Source: Lepidostoma basale (lineage: Eukaryota; Arthropoda; Insecta; Trichoptera; Lepidostomatidae). From it: a stretch of 64,000 nucleotides of DNA. The notes beneath the pieces were generated by a model. It did no database searches. It was not told the DNA's origin and was given only the letters and a program-made list of their open reading frames with translations. The stretch lies in contig JAHDVF020001020.1 in assembly GCA_022606425.2 (NCBI GenBank), positions 62,001 through 126,000 on the forward strand. The letters run 5' to 3'. The translations under genes were made by a program, and so were the position numbers. This document shows positions 31,817 to 44,085 of the stretch, in pieces; within the stretch, counting starts at the first letter, position 1, and each line of letters starts with the position of its first letter.

Positions 31817-33095
31817 TTAGGTGTATAACTTTGCTTCCGCCGTTTTGCAATAGATGGCAGTAGCGGTAAGTGGTAGTTGGAATAAATAGATCATAGATGT
31901 CATAGTTTAAGTATTTGTAAACATAACGCCATCGAAATATTAGTCGATTTGTGTCTGCATCATAAAGTTATTCCCGATTAAACATGTCAGCTTACGAGCC
32001 AAATTCTCGTCATTTGCGGGAGGTTTTAATTTTATGCTTTAATATGAAGAAATCTGCGGCTGAGGCTCATCGAATGCTCTCAAATACCTATGGTGAGGCC
32101 GCTATTAGTGAAAGAACGTGCCGAGAGTGGTTTCAACGCTTCAAGAACGGTGATTTTAACGTCGAAGACCAGCATGGCGGTGGAAGAGAGAAGGTTTTCG
32201 AAGATGCAGAATTGGAGGCATTACTTGATCAAGACTCGTGTCAAACGCAACAAGAATTGGCAGGATCATTGGGAGTGACGCAACCAGCCATTTCAAAACG
32301 CCTGAAAGTCATGGGAATGATTCAGAAACAAGGAAATTGGGTGCCGTACGAATTGAAGCCGAGAGATGTTGAACGGCGTTTGTGTGTTTGTGAACAGCTG
32401 CTTGCAAGGCAAAGACGGAAGGGATTTCTGCATCGCATTGTGACTGGGGACGAGAAATGGGTTCATTACGATAATCCCAAGCGCAGAAAATCATGGGGAT
32501 ATCCCGGCCATGCTTCCACGTCGACGGCCAAACCGAATATTCACGGTTCCAAGGTTATGCTCAGTATTTGGTGGGACCAGCTCGGCGTAGTGTATTATGA
32601 GTTGTTAAAACCGACTGAAACAATCACAGGCGATCGTTATTGAACGCAATTAATGCGTTTGAGCCGAGCATTGAAAGACAAACAGCCGCAATACAACGAG
32701 AGACATGATAAAGTGATTTTACAGCATGACAATGCTCGACCCCATGTTGCGAAAGTGGTCAAGACATACTTGGAAACTTTGAAATGGGAAGTCCTACCCC
32801 ACCCGCCGTATTCTCCAGACGTTGCTCCCTCGGACTATCACTTGTTTCGATCAATGGCACACGGCCTAGCTGACCAGCACTTCCGGTCTTATGAAGAAGT
32901 AAAAAATTGGATCGATTCGTGGATCGCTTCAAAAGATGACCAGTTTTTTCAACGCGGGATTCGTATGCTGCCCGAAAGATGGGAGAAAGTAGTGGCCAGC
33001 GATGGACAATACTTTGAATCATAAATGTATAACCAGTTTTTTACGATAAAGCCTCGAATTTCGGAAAAAAACGGCGGAAGCAAAGTTATACACCT

Positions 33096-33097
<2 letters not shown>
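31817..33097 (+). mobile_element. mariner transposon (Mos1-like), complete, TA-flanked
   Basis: The 1281-bp element has perfect 30-bp inverted repeats: TTAGGTGTATAACTTTGCTT... at 31817-31846 and its complement at 33068-33097. TA borders both sides (31815-31816 and 33098-33099), the mariner target. Length, ends and transposase fit the mauritiana/Mos1-like group. It lies inside (TA)n, where every second base offers a target. The only visible defect is one nonsense codon. Confidence 0.95.
31984..33024 (+). pseudogene. mariner transposase with one in-frame stop
   Basis: The reading frame covers 346 codons, the normal mariner length, with a TGA at codon 220 (32641-32643) and no frameshift. The N-terminal half has two HTH regions for binding the inverted repeats (TCREWFQRFKNGDFNVED near residues 45-62 and GVTQPAISKRLKVMG near 97-111), then WVPYEL at 119-124. 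The catalytic triad is DD34D: D156 in VTGDEKW, D249 in LQHDNARPH and D284 in YSPDVAPSDYHLF. These are the positions known for Mos1. The protein cuts and pastes the element in the nucleus. The TGA could come from CGA by CpG decay. Without readthrough the second and third acidic residues are lost, so this copy should be inactive. The start is the first ATG after the 5' UTR and matches the family (MSxY/MSSF). Confidence 0.95.
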
Positions 33098-33539
<442 letters not shown>

Positions 33540-33554
33540 TACTTTAAGACAATG

Positions 33555-33675
33555 GTTCAGAAAGTATTACCACATCGCTGTTCAGGGTCGCAGTCATCAA
33601 GGTGAAAATAGCCCCGATGATCGCCAACCTTCGCCAAGGAGACAGCCCTTAGAAAAGAAGAAGAAGTCAAGAAGT
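33555..33675 (+). mobile_element. LINE 3' tip with (GAA)n
   Basis: GATGATCGCCAACCTTCGCC, AAGGAGACAGCCCTTAGAAA, then AGAAGAAGAAG. Its 5' end is at or inside the TA tract. Confidence 0.6.
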
Positions 33676-34496
33676 TTCTCCTTTAAAAGCAGATTAGACT
33701 AACACGTTATGACTTGCCAGACATATTTTTATAAATCATACTTATGACTTGTTATTCACACTAATAAAACATTTAATGCAAAACTTAATATAGGCATAGC
33801 GTAAATAGTTATCATTTATATTTCTAGTTAAATCTTCAAGCATAGCAAACGAAACATATCTTAAATAAATACACAAAGACAACTAAAAGAACATTTACCC
33901 GTTTTTTTGTTTGAGCGAAATCAGGGAAATGTATTTAAAGTCTTAAAATATTCAGCAAAGATGAGAGGATATCGGAGGCGAGGACTGGCGCCGATCCTTT
34001 TAAAAGAAGTCTCGCGCGTTCAAGAATCCTTTGTTTACCGCAAACCGAAAACCAAAAAGCTGATTAAGGATTCACCATGTCAGCACTAAGTTTCCGAACA
34101 GAATTTTCACCTGTTTGTCTTTCGTTTTAAGTTGCTTTCGCGATGGAACAGTGCCTAAGGGAAATAATTCTAAAATGCCTTGCAGAAGTTTCCGTGTTAT
34201 TCCGAAGCTTCATTTCCATTCACTAGAAAACATTGTTTTTGTTCGAGAAGACGCGAAACAGTTCTTTGCGTGTTCTCTATAAGATAATTTGTTTAATCTT
34301 CAAGCCCCAATCCCGACGAGAATATGCAACTACATTCAAGAAATTACAATACTTGATTTTAATCCTTCTTCGAGATATATTTAAGATAAATCTGGCGATT
34401 TTTTTACATTACACTTTAAACTAAGTACCTATCTTGTTTCTGTTAAGATTAATTATTAATCTACGATAAAAGAATCGCAATAAGTTGTAAATTAAT
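33676..34496. other. Unassigned interval
   Basis: Small frames (33907-34089, 34233-34424 +) have no known motif. No repeat was recognised. Confidence 0.3.
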
Positions 34497-34580
34497 AACT
34501 CACTAACCATTACGCCATCTCTCACAAGGGGTAGACAGAAATAATGGACCGCCATAACATTCTTTTCACACATATATCTT
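34497..34580 (-). mobile_element. LINE-A 3' tip
   Basis: AACTCACTAACCATTACGCC, AGGGGTAGACAGAAATAATG and GACCGCC are the minus-strand end of the element. Only about 80 bases remain. Confidence 0.7.
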
Positions 34581-34724
34581 TTGCTTCCTGGATAAATATA
34601 ATATTAACTTGATAATTTTATTTTTAATGCATATATGGTATGGAGCATCGAAAAAAAAACATAAATTAAGTAAACAAATTAACGGGGCATAATAAGGCAT
34701 TTTATTTATAAGTAAAAAATGGTA

Positions 34725-34850
34725 CGACGTACGTGCATGGTACAATGTATGAATGTAGAGGAAGCCCGAGAGGTATGCCAGGATAGAGCATTGTGGCGAT
34801 CCATCCTCTGTGCCTACCCCTCCGGGCAAATGGCGTGACGGTAGTAATAT
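34725..34850 (+). mobile_element. LINE-A 3' tip
   Basis: CGTGCATGGTACAATGTATG, AATGTAGAGGAAGCCCGAGA and CAAATGGCGTGACGG. It has no tail repeats. Together with 34497-34580 it makes a head-to-head pair of tips. Confidence 0.7.
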
Positions 34851-35094
34851 TATTCTTGGAAATGACACAATCGATTTTAAACAATCAATATAACTTTACA
34901 ATAATTTTAAACTTTGTACGACGTTCTTTGAAGATAGAAAGATCAAGTCTCACACTTGATGTTAGATGATACCCGCACTTACCCCGTAGGGGTAGGCAGA
35001 GTTCCAAAAATATTAACTAGCAAATTCATAACGCCATGGGCGCTTATGTATCTCTTTTACCATATGTATATATTTATATGAATACACATTTTAA

Positions 35095-35200
35095 AGTATT
35101 TTATTAACATTGTACAATATTTTCAAAACACTCCTTTGCATATTTGCAGACCGCATACGTCCTTCCTCAGTGAAGATATTCTAACAATACTATAAGATGA
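35095..35200 (-). repeat. Ribozyme-like repeat, family G, weak
   Basis: The minus strand has CTGAGGAA (35175-35168), a GGAC-GTATGCG-GTCT hairpin, then GCAAATATGC in place of GAAACATGT. The resemblance to the other families is partial. Confidence 0.3.
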
Positions 35201-37067
35201 AATCGTACTAAATGACACGATGAGTGAGTAGATACGTATAGAGGTGTGGATTTTTTAAACTATTATTGTAGGACAATGGGAACAAATCAAATATTGGACT
35301 TAGAGTTAAGTTTATTTGGTTGTTTGTAATATTTTTATTACTTTTATAATTTAACAAATTTCAATGACATTTATTGTAATATTTCTTTAATTAACATGTT
35401 AACATTAACAGCCGTTTTTTTTTAAAAATATTAAACTAGTGATTTTTCAATGAGGTGGTTGGTGAATTCTGAAATTGTTGTTATTATTAGCGAGTGATCG
35501 TAATGTTGTTTCAACTAAATAAAACAAGTAGCGAGAATTGCATTTCAATTTATAAATAACGTTTGAATTAAGGTTGTTATCAATCAAGCTAATTTGTAAG
35601 TCTAATCAGTAAAATGTGGGAAGCGTGTATATTTGTGTTTTCTTCGGCAAAAAGAAACACTTTAATGCGGAATACAAGGGGTTAGCAGTATCTAGGTTAA
35701 CGAATTTATAAAGCGTTATTTAGTAAGCAGTAGCAGGAACAATGCGTTCGAAAGAAAATTAGTATGTTGATCCTTAAAACGACTGCAGGTAGCGGACTGC
35801 CCCAGTACCCCAAGCCCGCTACAGAGGCCCACCTCGGCGGGATAATTATGGAAATGAGAAACGGAATTAACATTCGCTTATCAGTTTCGGAAATTCCCGA
35901 GTCCATTCTGTCGGCACAAAGGAACCGAGTACACGGTGAAAATTGCCAAGTCGTGTCGTTGTATTAAATGACAAGAAAGAATACAGATATTTCCATCATA
36001 TTGGAAGATGCTAAGACATTATATAAAATTTTAGTTTCCTCAATCAAATTAAACGCCATTCGGATAATTCAAACATTTGTACGTGTGCTGCGTTAAAATC
36101 GTAACGAAAGTGCGAATATTTTTTATACTTTTGTGCGTAATGCCCTTTTTAACCGATTTTCAAGGAGTTTGGTTCTTGCGTAAGATTTCCAATAAAATTG
36201 AATGTTTTGTAGTTTTTATTGTAATTTTGTAAATTTGATGTGAATCGTATAAGTTCTTGAACATAAAAAATGATATTTTATACCAAAGATGTATGTAATG
36301 GTACAGCGCTTACGATAGAGATCTAATATAAAATGTAAATGAAACCCGGAGATAGGCGGGAATCCGTTTTTTTCCCTCTATTTGCGCAGTAATACATATT
36401 TTTTGTGTTTGGAATTTGAGCAATAAATGCGTGATAAAGTATACGGAATATTTTATGCCAATAATCACGAAAGCCTTTTGTTTGGGGAAATCTGTAGTAT
36501 TATATTGTTTTCATGTTTGCGTATAAACAAACTAAACAAATCTAAATTAGGTTCTAAAATTCCGTTTGTATTACTGGAAACAAAAGTAGAGCAAGTCTCG
36601 TTAGCCGAGTAGCTCGGGGGAATAGACAATTCTGACAAGTGCGTGTTCAGTCTGGAAATCCACCTATACCTATACGAGTAGGTACCCTCCGCGATGGCTG
36701 GTGTTCGTGGGTAGTCTCTTATTTCTCTGTTTGGATTGAAAATCGGTTTCCCTCTTTTTGGTTTCACGGAAACGCCGTATAACAAAGAAATTAATTGTGT
36801 ATTCTGGTATACATTTCTTCTGACGCAGAGCGCAAGGTCATTTTTGCTTTTTCCTTCCCTATACACACCACCCTAACTGTCAAAAACATGCGCAGACATC
36901 AAAAAATATATTTTACTATCCCAATTTTCTGTGATCAAATAAAGGCAAGATACATGTTTAATAATGTAATATTATTTCAATGCATTTTATTTCATTATTA
37001 ATATAAACAAAACACGAAGTGTTTTATATTAAATAGTACAAATTTATTGAAAATTTTCATTATAAAA
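35201..37067. other. Unassigned 1.9 kb interval
   Basis: No transposable element was recognised. A few frames (35764-35967 +, 36866-36465 -) of 60-133 codons lack domains; the longest, 36866-36465, has Ser- and Asn-rich sequence without similarity I know. 36340-36720 is less AT-rich. This is one of the larger stretches that could be single-copy sequence. Confidence 0.35.
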
Positions 37068-37140
37068 ATGACGACTTTGTGGTAGAGTGGCAAGAGCTAT
37101 GACAAGTTTCCCGGCGATGGCGATGTGATTGTCTTACCAT
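37068..37140 (+). mobile_element. SINE head fragment
   Basis: GACGACTTTGTGGTAGAGTG, AGAGCTATGACAAGTTTCCC, GGCGATGGCGATGTGATTGT. Box B is deleted; only the 5' end remains. Confidence 0.6.
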
Positions 37141-37179
37141 GTAATGGTACATCATTACGATTTCTTCGGCCACTGAATT

Positions 37180-38340
37180 CGCCCCAATTCTCCCCAGTTA
37201 AGTACCTTTTCGAAATTTATTTCCAACTTCTCCTGTTTCCGCCCTGTGAGCCACCGCCGCCTTCCCAATTGGTAACACTGCTTTTTCGGTACTCTATGCT
37301 TCGAGGCAGAAGCCCGCCACTTCCCTCTAGTCAGCCATTGCGGGTAGGCCGCCATCTTGTGTTCTTTCGCCAGTGCCCAGTTACCACCACGATGTAGGAG
37401 AAACGTTAATCCGTTTGCATCCGGCTGGACCAGCAATGGTTCAGCCTTTCTCCCATTATATCAGGTAGAATACTAATAATAATATCCATATCGAAGACCG
37501 CACATTGGTTCCACATGTGCGTCATGTGTCCGCGTGTCTGCGATTGATTCCCTCCGCCACGGTCCGAGCCATCCTCTGCTCCCGAAATTGCCGCCCACGT
37601 GTTGTCGCACATCATGTCCCGACAACGTGGTTGACCTCACCAGCCAGCGGAACTGCGAGGACCACTTCTTCACGCCGCTTCAGACAGCACCAACAGGTTA
37701 GGGAACCTCGTGTCTGTCAGGTGACTCTGAACTTGTATTTTGTGAACCGCCATCAACAAGTCGTCGACACAGCGTCGCTGACAACGTCGACGGACGACGT
37801 CGCCGGTCGATGTCCTGATGAGCACGCCATCGAGGAATCGCCACAAACAGCTTCTTCATTCTTCCATTTAAGTTTCGATTAATAAGACATCCCTAGCCTC
37901 TGGATTATTGTTATAATGTTAACTAGATAATAAACCTTAATGTATCCCATGTAACTGTCTTTATATTTACACCCGTCCCTGAATCGAATAATATACCGAA
38001 AAGAATCTCACGATTACCACCCTGAGGATTAAAAACCATGCTCTCCGTGCTAACCGAGGAGGTACGTTTCACTGGTTCTCAAGGGACTCGCATAATTTCC
38101 ATCATTTCGCGAGGACGGGTAAGCGACCCCGGGACCCTAGCCATTACTGCTATTCCTAGCATACTTTCCCCCATAGCAGTAGTGTCCTTCAATCTAACCT
38201 TGTTTCCTTCCTCATTATGCATCCTATCCCCACTATGATTGCCCCCTTCCTTGTGCCAATTTCTATCTTACTTGCGTTTGTAGTGTCTATTGTGTTATGG
38301 TATGTATGAATAAGCGCCTGATGAAGAATAAACTGCCCCC
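37180..38340. other. GC-richer island of unknown identity
   Basis: Compared with the AT-rich surroundings this 1.1 kb is close to balanced, with blocks such as GACAACGTCGACGGACGACG (37779). A 125-codon frame at 37505-37882 (+) has no known motif. AATAAACC at 37928 may be a polyadenylation signal. It might be a solo LTR, a retroelement piece or host exon sequence; I cannot decide. Confidence 0.35.
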
Positions 38341-38767
38341 ATTCACCACTTGATCTAGTTGTGTTAGGAGCGCTTTAAGAGAAGATGCCTGTATCCATCG
38401 AATGCATGAATAATTGTAAATTTCCCGAACGCTAGAGACACTTGGTAGACCTACAGATGCATTTGTATTATGGTTTGGTTATATTTTCCCTTCCTACTTG
38501 AATGTTCCATCTTCTTGTATGTTCTGGGTGGATTAGGCTTCCTTTATTTGTGTGGAATACTGAATTCACTCAGCAAGAATGATTCGACTTCCGAACTAAC
38601 ATCGGTAAACAGTGGGATTTTTTAAGAATTGACGTCTCTATGCTTCAATTAAATCTTTTTATTCGAATGGAGCTGATGTACCCATGATGATTTTTTAAAG
38701 TCTTCATGCTTTAGTATACAAATAAAACAATATAATAAAAAAAAATGTATGGTTTAGGTTTAGGATA
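38341..38767. other. Unassigned interval
   Basis: No gene or repeat was recognised. Confidence 0.3.
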
Positions 38768-39365
38768 CTAGATGATAATGCAGCTGGAAGTATTTAAAAT
38801 GTGACTGCTATCATACACAGAGTATACACACATTTGTCTAAAAGATTTCATTTCTACTGCATTTATTCTACTTTCATCCTTCTTTTGCCAGTTACATGCT
38901 TCACTTCCATACATAAGGGTCGGCACAAGAACACCATTGTGCACTGCCAACTTAGCTTTTTTGGATAGGCTTTTGTTTGCGATGACATATTTAAGTGCAC
39001 CATTTACTCTGCTGCCTGCCACAATCCCTCTTTTAATATCCTTCTCCACTCTCCTATCCTCTGTAAACATACTTCCTAAATAAACAAATTCCTTCACTTG
39101 TTTCAGATTTTCACCGTTGACACTAATGATGCAGACCGCCATGTTTCCTTCTTTTTCGAAAATCATTACCTTGGACTTATTCACATTCATCATCAAATCG
39201 TATAGCTTGCATACCTCATTCATACTAGACACCAGGGCTTGTAGTTCATGTTCGTTGTCTGCAAGTAGCACAGCGTCGTCCTCATACAAAAAACAGCTTA
39301 TTGAAACATCGTTGATTTTTGCACCTGAATCCAACTCTTTCAGCTCTTTCATACCATATTCTGTT
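38768..39365 (-). pseudogene. LINE-A reverse transcriptase piece with YEDD box
   Basis: An open 194-codon minus frame (39352-38768) starts in the palm of a non-LTR reverse transcriptase. It reads VSISCFLYEDDAVLLADNEH, where the catalytic YADD box is YEDD, then LMMNVNKSKVMIFEKEG, EFVYLGSMFTED, VNGALKYVIANKSLSKKAK and LMYGSEACNWQKKDESRI. The reverse transcriptase would copy the element's RNA into DNA at a nicked target, but this piece has neither endonuclease nor palm motif A, and the A-to-E change falls in the metal-binding turn. The 3' part and tail are cut off after about codon 180 (VYSVYDSSHILN), where LINE-A similarity stops. It is the second best LINE-A coding segment after 52738-53935. 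Confidence 0.85.
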
Positions 39366-40229
39366 TTATACGATAGATTTTATGGTTGAATATTTTCGTT
39401 TCTTTGAAATGTATTATATATTCATGCAAATTAAGGTGTTAGAATTTTGGTAGTGATATTGCATGAATATGATATTTTAATACAAGAATCTAATATGCAA
39501 AAACAAGTAAACTTTTCACGGTTTTTTCGTTATTTTAGCTAAAATAATTTACATACCATAAATATACAGCACATCCAAGCACAAACATTGTATATACATT
39601 TGTACATTTATTATTATTCTTGAATTTATTATTTGGGGAGTCACGCTTGAAATATTTAGCATTGAATACGAAATAACACGTAGGTGCGTATAGCGCTCAG
39701 ACCGACAAAAAATACACATATTTGATAAAGAATATATTCTCATATTGGGAAATCAATATACGCTTACAAAAATATTTTTCCATTAGTATGTTAAAAAAAC
39801 AGTCGGAAGGAAATGGAAATATGTAAAACATCTGCAAAAGATAGGTAATTCGATATTATTCGAGTCATAAGTAAAAAACAGGAAGTAGAGAATAGAGCGA
39901 AAAAAATATATAAAACAATACATCCTAAACATCCGGAAGATATTATTTGAAAAGAACACCTTACCTAAATTCAAAAATGTATTCTTTTATTTAGAATAGA
40001 ATATATTGTTGCTCCATCGCAGAATGTTCCGAATCTCCCAGTCGTAAACCAACTCATTCCAAAATTTTGGTGAATTGAGTTAAGTATGCAGAATGACTAA
40101 AAAAGCGCGCTCTATCACCCAGTAAATCAAAAACTGCCCCACATTTCATAAAGTTATAGTGTGATTTACCAAAAACTATCGAGAACCGAAACACGTTTTC
40201 TTCATTTCTCAAAAAACATGAATTTTGGA
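39366..40229. other. Unassigned AT-rich interval
   Basis: No gene was recognised. Confidence 0.3.
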
Positions 40230-40770
40230 TTGAGCCAGTTTACGAATGGAAGTGCGATATGGTCACCAATAATGAGGTGCTAAATAGAGCCAGAGTAGGA
40301 AGAGAATTGTTGTCTGATGTGAAGTCTAGAAATATGGCATATTTGGGACACATTTTCGATCTGCTGCATCTCATCATGAAAGGGAAGATCGAGGGTAGGC
40401 GGTGTGTGGGAAGACCCCAGATGTCCTGGCTCGAGAATATCAAGGAGTGGTACGGAATTCGAGGGATAGGGGAGTTATTCCGCGCCCTCGAGATGAGTAA
40501 TTCATAAAAATGGCGCTCTATTATTATCCAATTTATTATTATATTATATTATTCCATCTGGCACAGGTTAGAGAGGCCTACGCCAGGGTGATAGCCGACG
40601 TTGGGGGGACTTGACAAAGACCCCATATGTCCTGACTCGAGAATATCAAGGAGTAGACCGGAGTTTGGGGGGTGGGGGAGTTGTTCCATCTGGCACAGGA
40701 CAGAGAGGCCTACGCCAGGGTGATAGTCGGGGGACCTGACATGATACACGAAGAAGAAGAAGAAACTACA
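40230..40770 (+). mobile_element. LINE 3' end with rearranged, partly duplicated terminus
   Basis: The frame 40259-40507 reads TNNEVLNRARVGRELLSDVK, MAYLGHIFDLLHLIMKGKIE, RRCVGRPQMSWLENIKEWYG, then a break. TCCATCTGGCACAGG and the next 35 bases (GAGAGGCCTACGCCAGGGTG) occur twice (40554 and 40687) and TCGAGAATATCAAGGAGT also recurs (40432 and 40636). It ends GAAGAAGAAGAAGAAAC. Related to 42060-42385. Confidence 0.75.
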
Positions 40771-41299
40771 AATCACACTTATAATTTGGTAATTTTGTGA
40801 GGGTCATTATAAGTTTTCTATATACAGAGTGCTCCATAATTAATGAATTTATATTTTTCATAAATTATAATCTTTTTAGTTTGAAAATATAAATGTCAAG
40901 GAAAAATCAACATAAGTTTCCATTATATGATATCTGCATAGTTATATCTAAATACTGAAAAATATTGGTCATGTCTAAATTGATTTGGAATAATGAAAAA
41001 ATCTTCTTCATCTTATTAAAAGTTATTCATCTGTTGTTAATGTAAATTTATAATAGTAACTCAAATTATCTCGGTTTAATAATTTTCTAATAAATAATGG
41101 TATAAAAAATTACATGTATACTTAAATTTCACGTTTTCTTTAATTTCGACCGATAACAGCAGCTCGATGCAATATTTTGATGGCGTGAACTGCCAAAAAA
41201 AAACGGGCGAAACAAAGGAATAAGTGGAATAAAACTATGTATACAGTTTTTCATAGAGATTATACATAAATTATGAACGAACTGTAATTTGGTTCTTAA
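40771..41299. other. Unassigned AT-rich interval
   Basis: No gene or repeat was recognised. Confidence 0.3.
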
Positions 41300-42010
41300 A
41301 AATGTATCAACATGATGATTGTCAAAACATTCTCTAGGTACTGACACTGGTTTACTTTTGAACTTTAATGGCACTTTGGTGAATAGAGATATGGACATAA
41401 TAAAAATGATATCAATATTTAAAAAAAATGTATCGCAGGACAAAAAACGGGACAACGAATGTGCCTCTACGTGTATTGTTAATAAACTCTCGTTGAACTC
41501 TCTTGAAAATATACGTTCTCTTAATGATTGACACATTAAAATTGATAACTCTGAACTTCTTTGCAAATTGACACTCAATACCCCTATGTCTCGCACAAGT
41601 CACACCCCGAGCCAAGTTTTCCATCTTTATGTTCACGCACTAACTACGCTCAGAGCACGGCAAATTATCGGATTTGTGACAACTACAGTAACATTTTGGA
41701 GACATTAACATTTTCCATTTGAAAAGCGATATTAAAAAAAAAATGATCGGAGTAACCTTTCGGCATGAATGAGACCATAATGTAATATGATATATAATAT
41801 ACAAATTTTTATTTTTTATTTATTTTACACTACCATTATTATTTTTAAATCTAGAATATTTTGCTTAGCCTTATTTTGTCTTAGTTTAACTTCAATTCCG
41901 TTTCATACTGTCGTCTGTTAACGATTTAAATTTGTGGTAGCATGTAATTGACCTAAAGTTTTCCTAAAATATATGTTATTGATATCGCTGTATGTTACCC
42001 TTAATAAACA
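41300..42010 (+). mobile_element. CR1/Jockey-like LINE 3' end, old copy
   Basis: It is the same family as 18922-20041, in the other orientation. TTGACACTCAATACCCCTATG (41569) and CACACCCCGAGCCAAGTTTT match the end of that frame, and the 3' UTR (TGTGGTAGCATGTAATTGAC, CGCTGTATGTTACCC) matches to the AATAAACATAATAAAAT tail. Frames are broken throughout. Confidence 0.75.
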
Positions 42011-42059
42011 TAATAAAATATGGACCTACCGACAAATTGCCCATGTTTCATAGAGGGAC

Positions 42060-42385
42060 CACATGACAAATGAAGAGGTTCTCAGCAGAGTTGAAGAGAG
42101 TAGGCACATGTTGAACACCATAGTGGAGAGGCGCGCAAGATGGATTGGTCATGTGTTGCGACACGAATGTTTACTGCATGAAGTGTTGGAAGGAATGGTC
42201 GAGGGATTGATTGGCAGAGGACGATCTCGCTAGGAGTACCTAGACCAGATTTGCCGAGATATGGGCTGCACCTATTATGCGGAGTTGAAGAGAGTTGCCG
42301 AGGACCGAGCGGAGTGGAAAAGGAGATGCGTCGCCTTGCTGCAGACCAATCATTAGATTGAGACCGGAGAAGAAGAATGAACAAA
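42060..42385 (+). mobile_element. LINE 3' end with (GAAGAA) tail
   Basis: It reads MTNEEVLSRVEESRHMLNTI, VERRARWIGHVLRHECLLHE, GMVEGLIGRGRSR, stop, EYLDQICRDMGC and AEDRAEWKRRCVALLQ. The tail AGAAGAAGAATGAAC follows. A single TAG (42232) breaks it. Confidence 0.8.
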
Positions 42386-43139
42386 TAAGTAACCCCCCTG
42401 GAAACGGCGTGAAGTCGGTCGAACCTTCCACCACAATGGCAAGAGAAATATAAGAGATAAGACCCGATTAAGATAATCTTTACGAGATTAGATTACTATT
42501 GACACGAAGAAAAAGAAGACAAGCAAACAAATCCCGACAACATTCATATACGAGTATAAACAAAAAAAAACCTTTACGTTTTGAATGTTATGAATATGAA
42601 TATGACCGGTGATCAAGTTGCTGAGTTTGTAAAAAAAAAAATGATAAAAATAACTTGATGAGGTCAAATAATTTGATGTATTAGTCACCCTGTATTTGTT
42701 TTTCTTGGTGGAAACAACAAAATAACAACTAAGTGGCGGTTTACAAACGAAATATATCCTTTAAGTATCCACCACTCTTTATGTTAATTCCTCTCAGGTA
42801 TCCAAATCACGTGTCGTAAATAATAGTTAGGAAGTCGGAGGGAGCGCGTTTTGTCACTAGGAGCTGAGATTTACAGACTTGTTTTCGCTTTCTTCTCACT
42901 TCTCTTCAGAAACTATTCTAACTAGAATCTTTAATATTCAACATGCTTAGCAAATGACGCATCGGAAGGCAAAAGGACGCTATGGCTAAAATAATACTTT
43001 TAAATTAAAATTAAGGGTTATCTTTTCTTTAGCCAGTTGCCTCAGATATGTAAAATCCGATATTTTTATAATAATTATTTAAATTATTTTTTTATATAAT
43101 TAAATTTATATTTATTATTATTTTTTATAATATATAACA
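42386..43139. other. Unassigned interval
   Basis: CTGGAAACGGCGTGAAGTCGG at 42397 resembles the LINE-A terminal block, but nothing else of LINE-A is present. The rest has no recognised feature. Confidence 0.3.
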
Positions 43140-43440
43140 GTTTGTTTGAATACCGTGCACCGTAACGAGCACCGTGAGAGCCGGTCGCCTAGCATGGATT
43201 GCGCACGTATGCCGAACCGAAGAGACCAGAGCAACCAAGACCCTGTACGCGTCTAGACCGACTGGAGTAAGACCTCTAGGAAGGCCTAGACAGCGCCTAA
43301 TGAACAATGTTCTGGCTGATCTGGCTAGGTTGGGCAATTCGGACTGCTAGGAGCAAAAGGCGCAGGATCGAGGAGCTTGGCGAAAAATCATAAAGGAGGC
43401 TAAAACTTTTCAAGCGTTGTATGGCCATAGGCCATAGGAA
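43140..43440 (+). mobile_element. LINE 3' end (RPLGRPRQR type)
   Basis: The frame reads GRLAWIAHVCRTEETRATK, TGVRPLGRPRQRLMNNVLAD and LARLGNSDC, a stop, then AQDRGAWRKIIKEAKTFQAL and YGHRP. There is no GAA tail. A SINE (43452-43669) begins 10 bases downstream. Confidence 0.75.
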
Positions 43441-43451
43441 GTAATTAAGTA

Positions 43452-43669
43452 AGATCGTTTGAACCCAATTACTGTGTACACTTTGTTTTTAGCTATTTTA
43501 TTGATTCTTACGACATGTGATAAGTAGCTAATCTATTGGCATTTTATTGTCACGTGATTTCTACTTCAGACTAAATGACAGTGTGACAACCCGTCCGCCA
43601 TCGCCGGGAATCGAACCCAGGACCTTCGGTACGGTAATCAGAACTTTTCCCACTCTGCCACGAAGGTCA
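43452..43669 (-). mobile_element. tRNA-derived SINE, tail type A
   Basis: The minus strand has GACCTTCGTGGCAGAGTGGG (43668 down), box B GGTTCGATTCCCGG (43619-43606), TGTCACACTGTCATTTAG, then AGAAATCACGTGACAATAAA and tail A truncated at GTACACAGTAATTGGGTTC (43479-43461). The terminal CCTGTTGTG and A run are missing. Confidence 0.85.
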
Positions 43670-43998
43670 TCAAACGTTCATTCAACTTTAAAAACAGTTT
43701 TTAGTAGATATGTCCTAGTTCACGTAATAAGTTACCCATGTTATAACCGCTGTGCTTATTTGACTCATTTTATAATAAAAATGTATATTATATAAATAAT
43801 TATACTTTATTAAATGCAAGATATTTTGTTTTTCTAATCTAATCTAATTATGTGGTAATACTTGATTTTTTTTTATCATGTTTCATAGTACAAATTTATA
43901 TATATTTTTAATGAAAAAAAAAGCTTGCGGATTTAATTCTCGCCTATTTCATAAATTATAAGTATTACATTAGTGTTTGTGAATAATAATGCAATTTT

Positions 43999-44085
43999 AT
44001 GGAATTCAAACTCAATATGTAAAAAAAGGAACAACTAAAAAGTAGATGGAATTCAAACTCGATATGTAAAAAAAGGAACATGTAC
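43999..44085. repeat. 47-bp tandem duplication
   Basis: ATGGAATTCAAACTC(A/G)ATATG with AAAAAAAGGAAC starts at 43999 and again at 44046, one difference in the matched 34 bases. A simple local duplication. Confidence 0.75.

Noticed and set aside
37505..37882. 125-codon plus frame as a host gene
   Set aside because: No domain, start context or splice structure can be supported.
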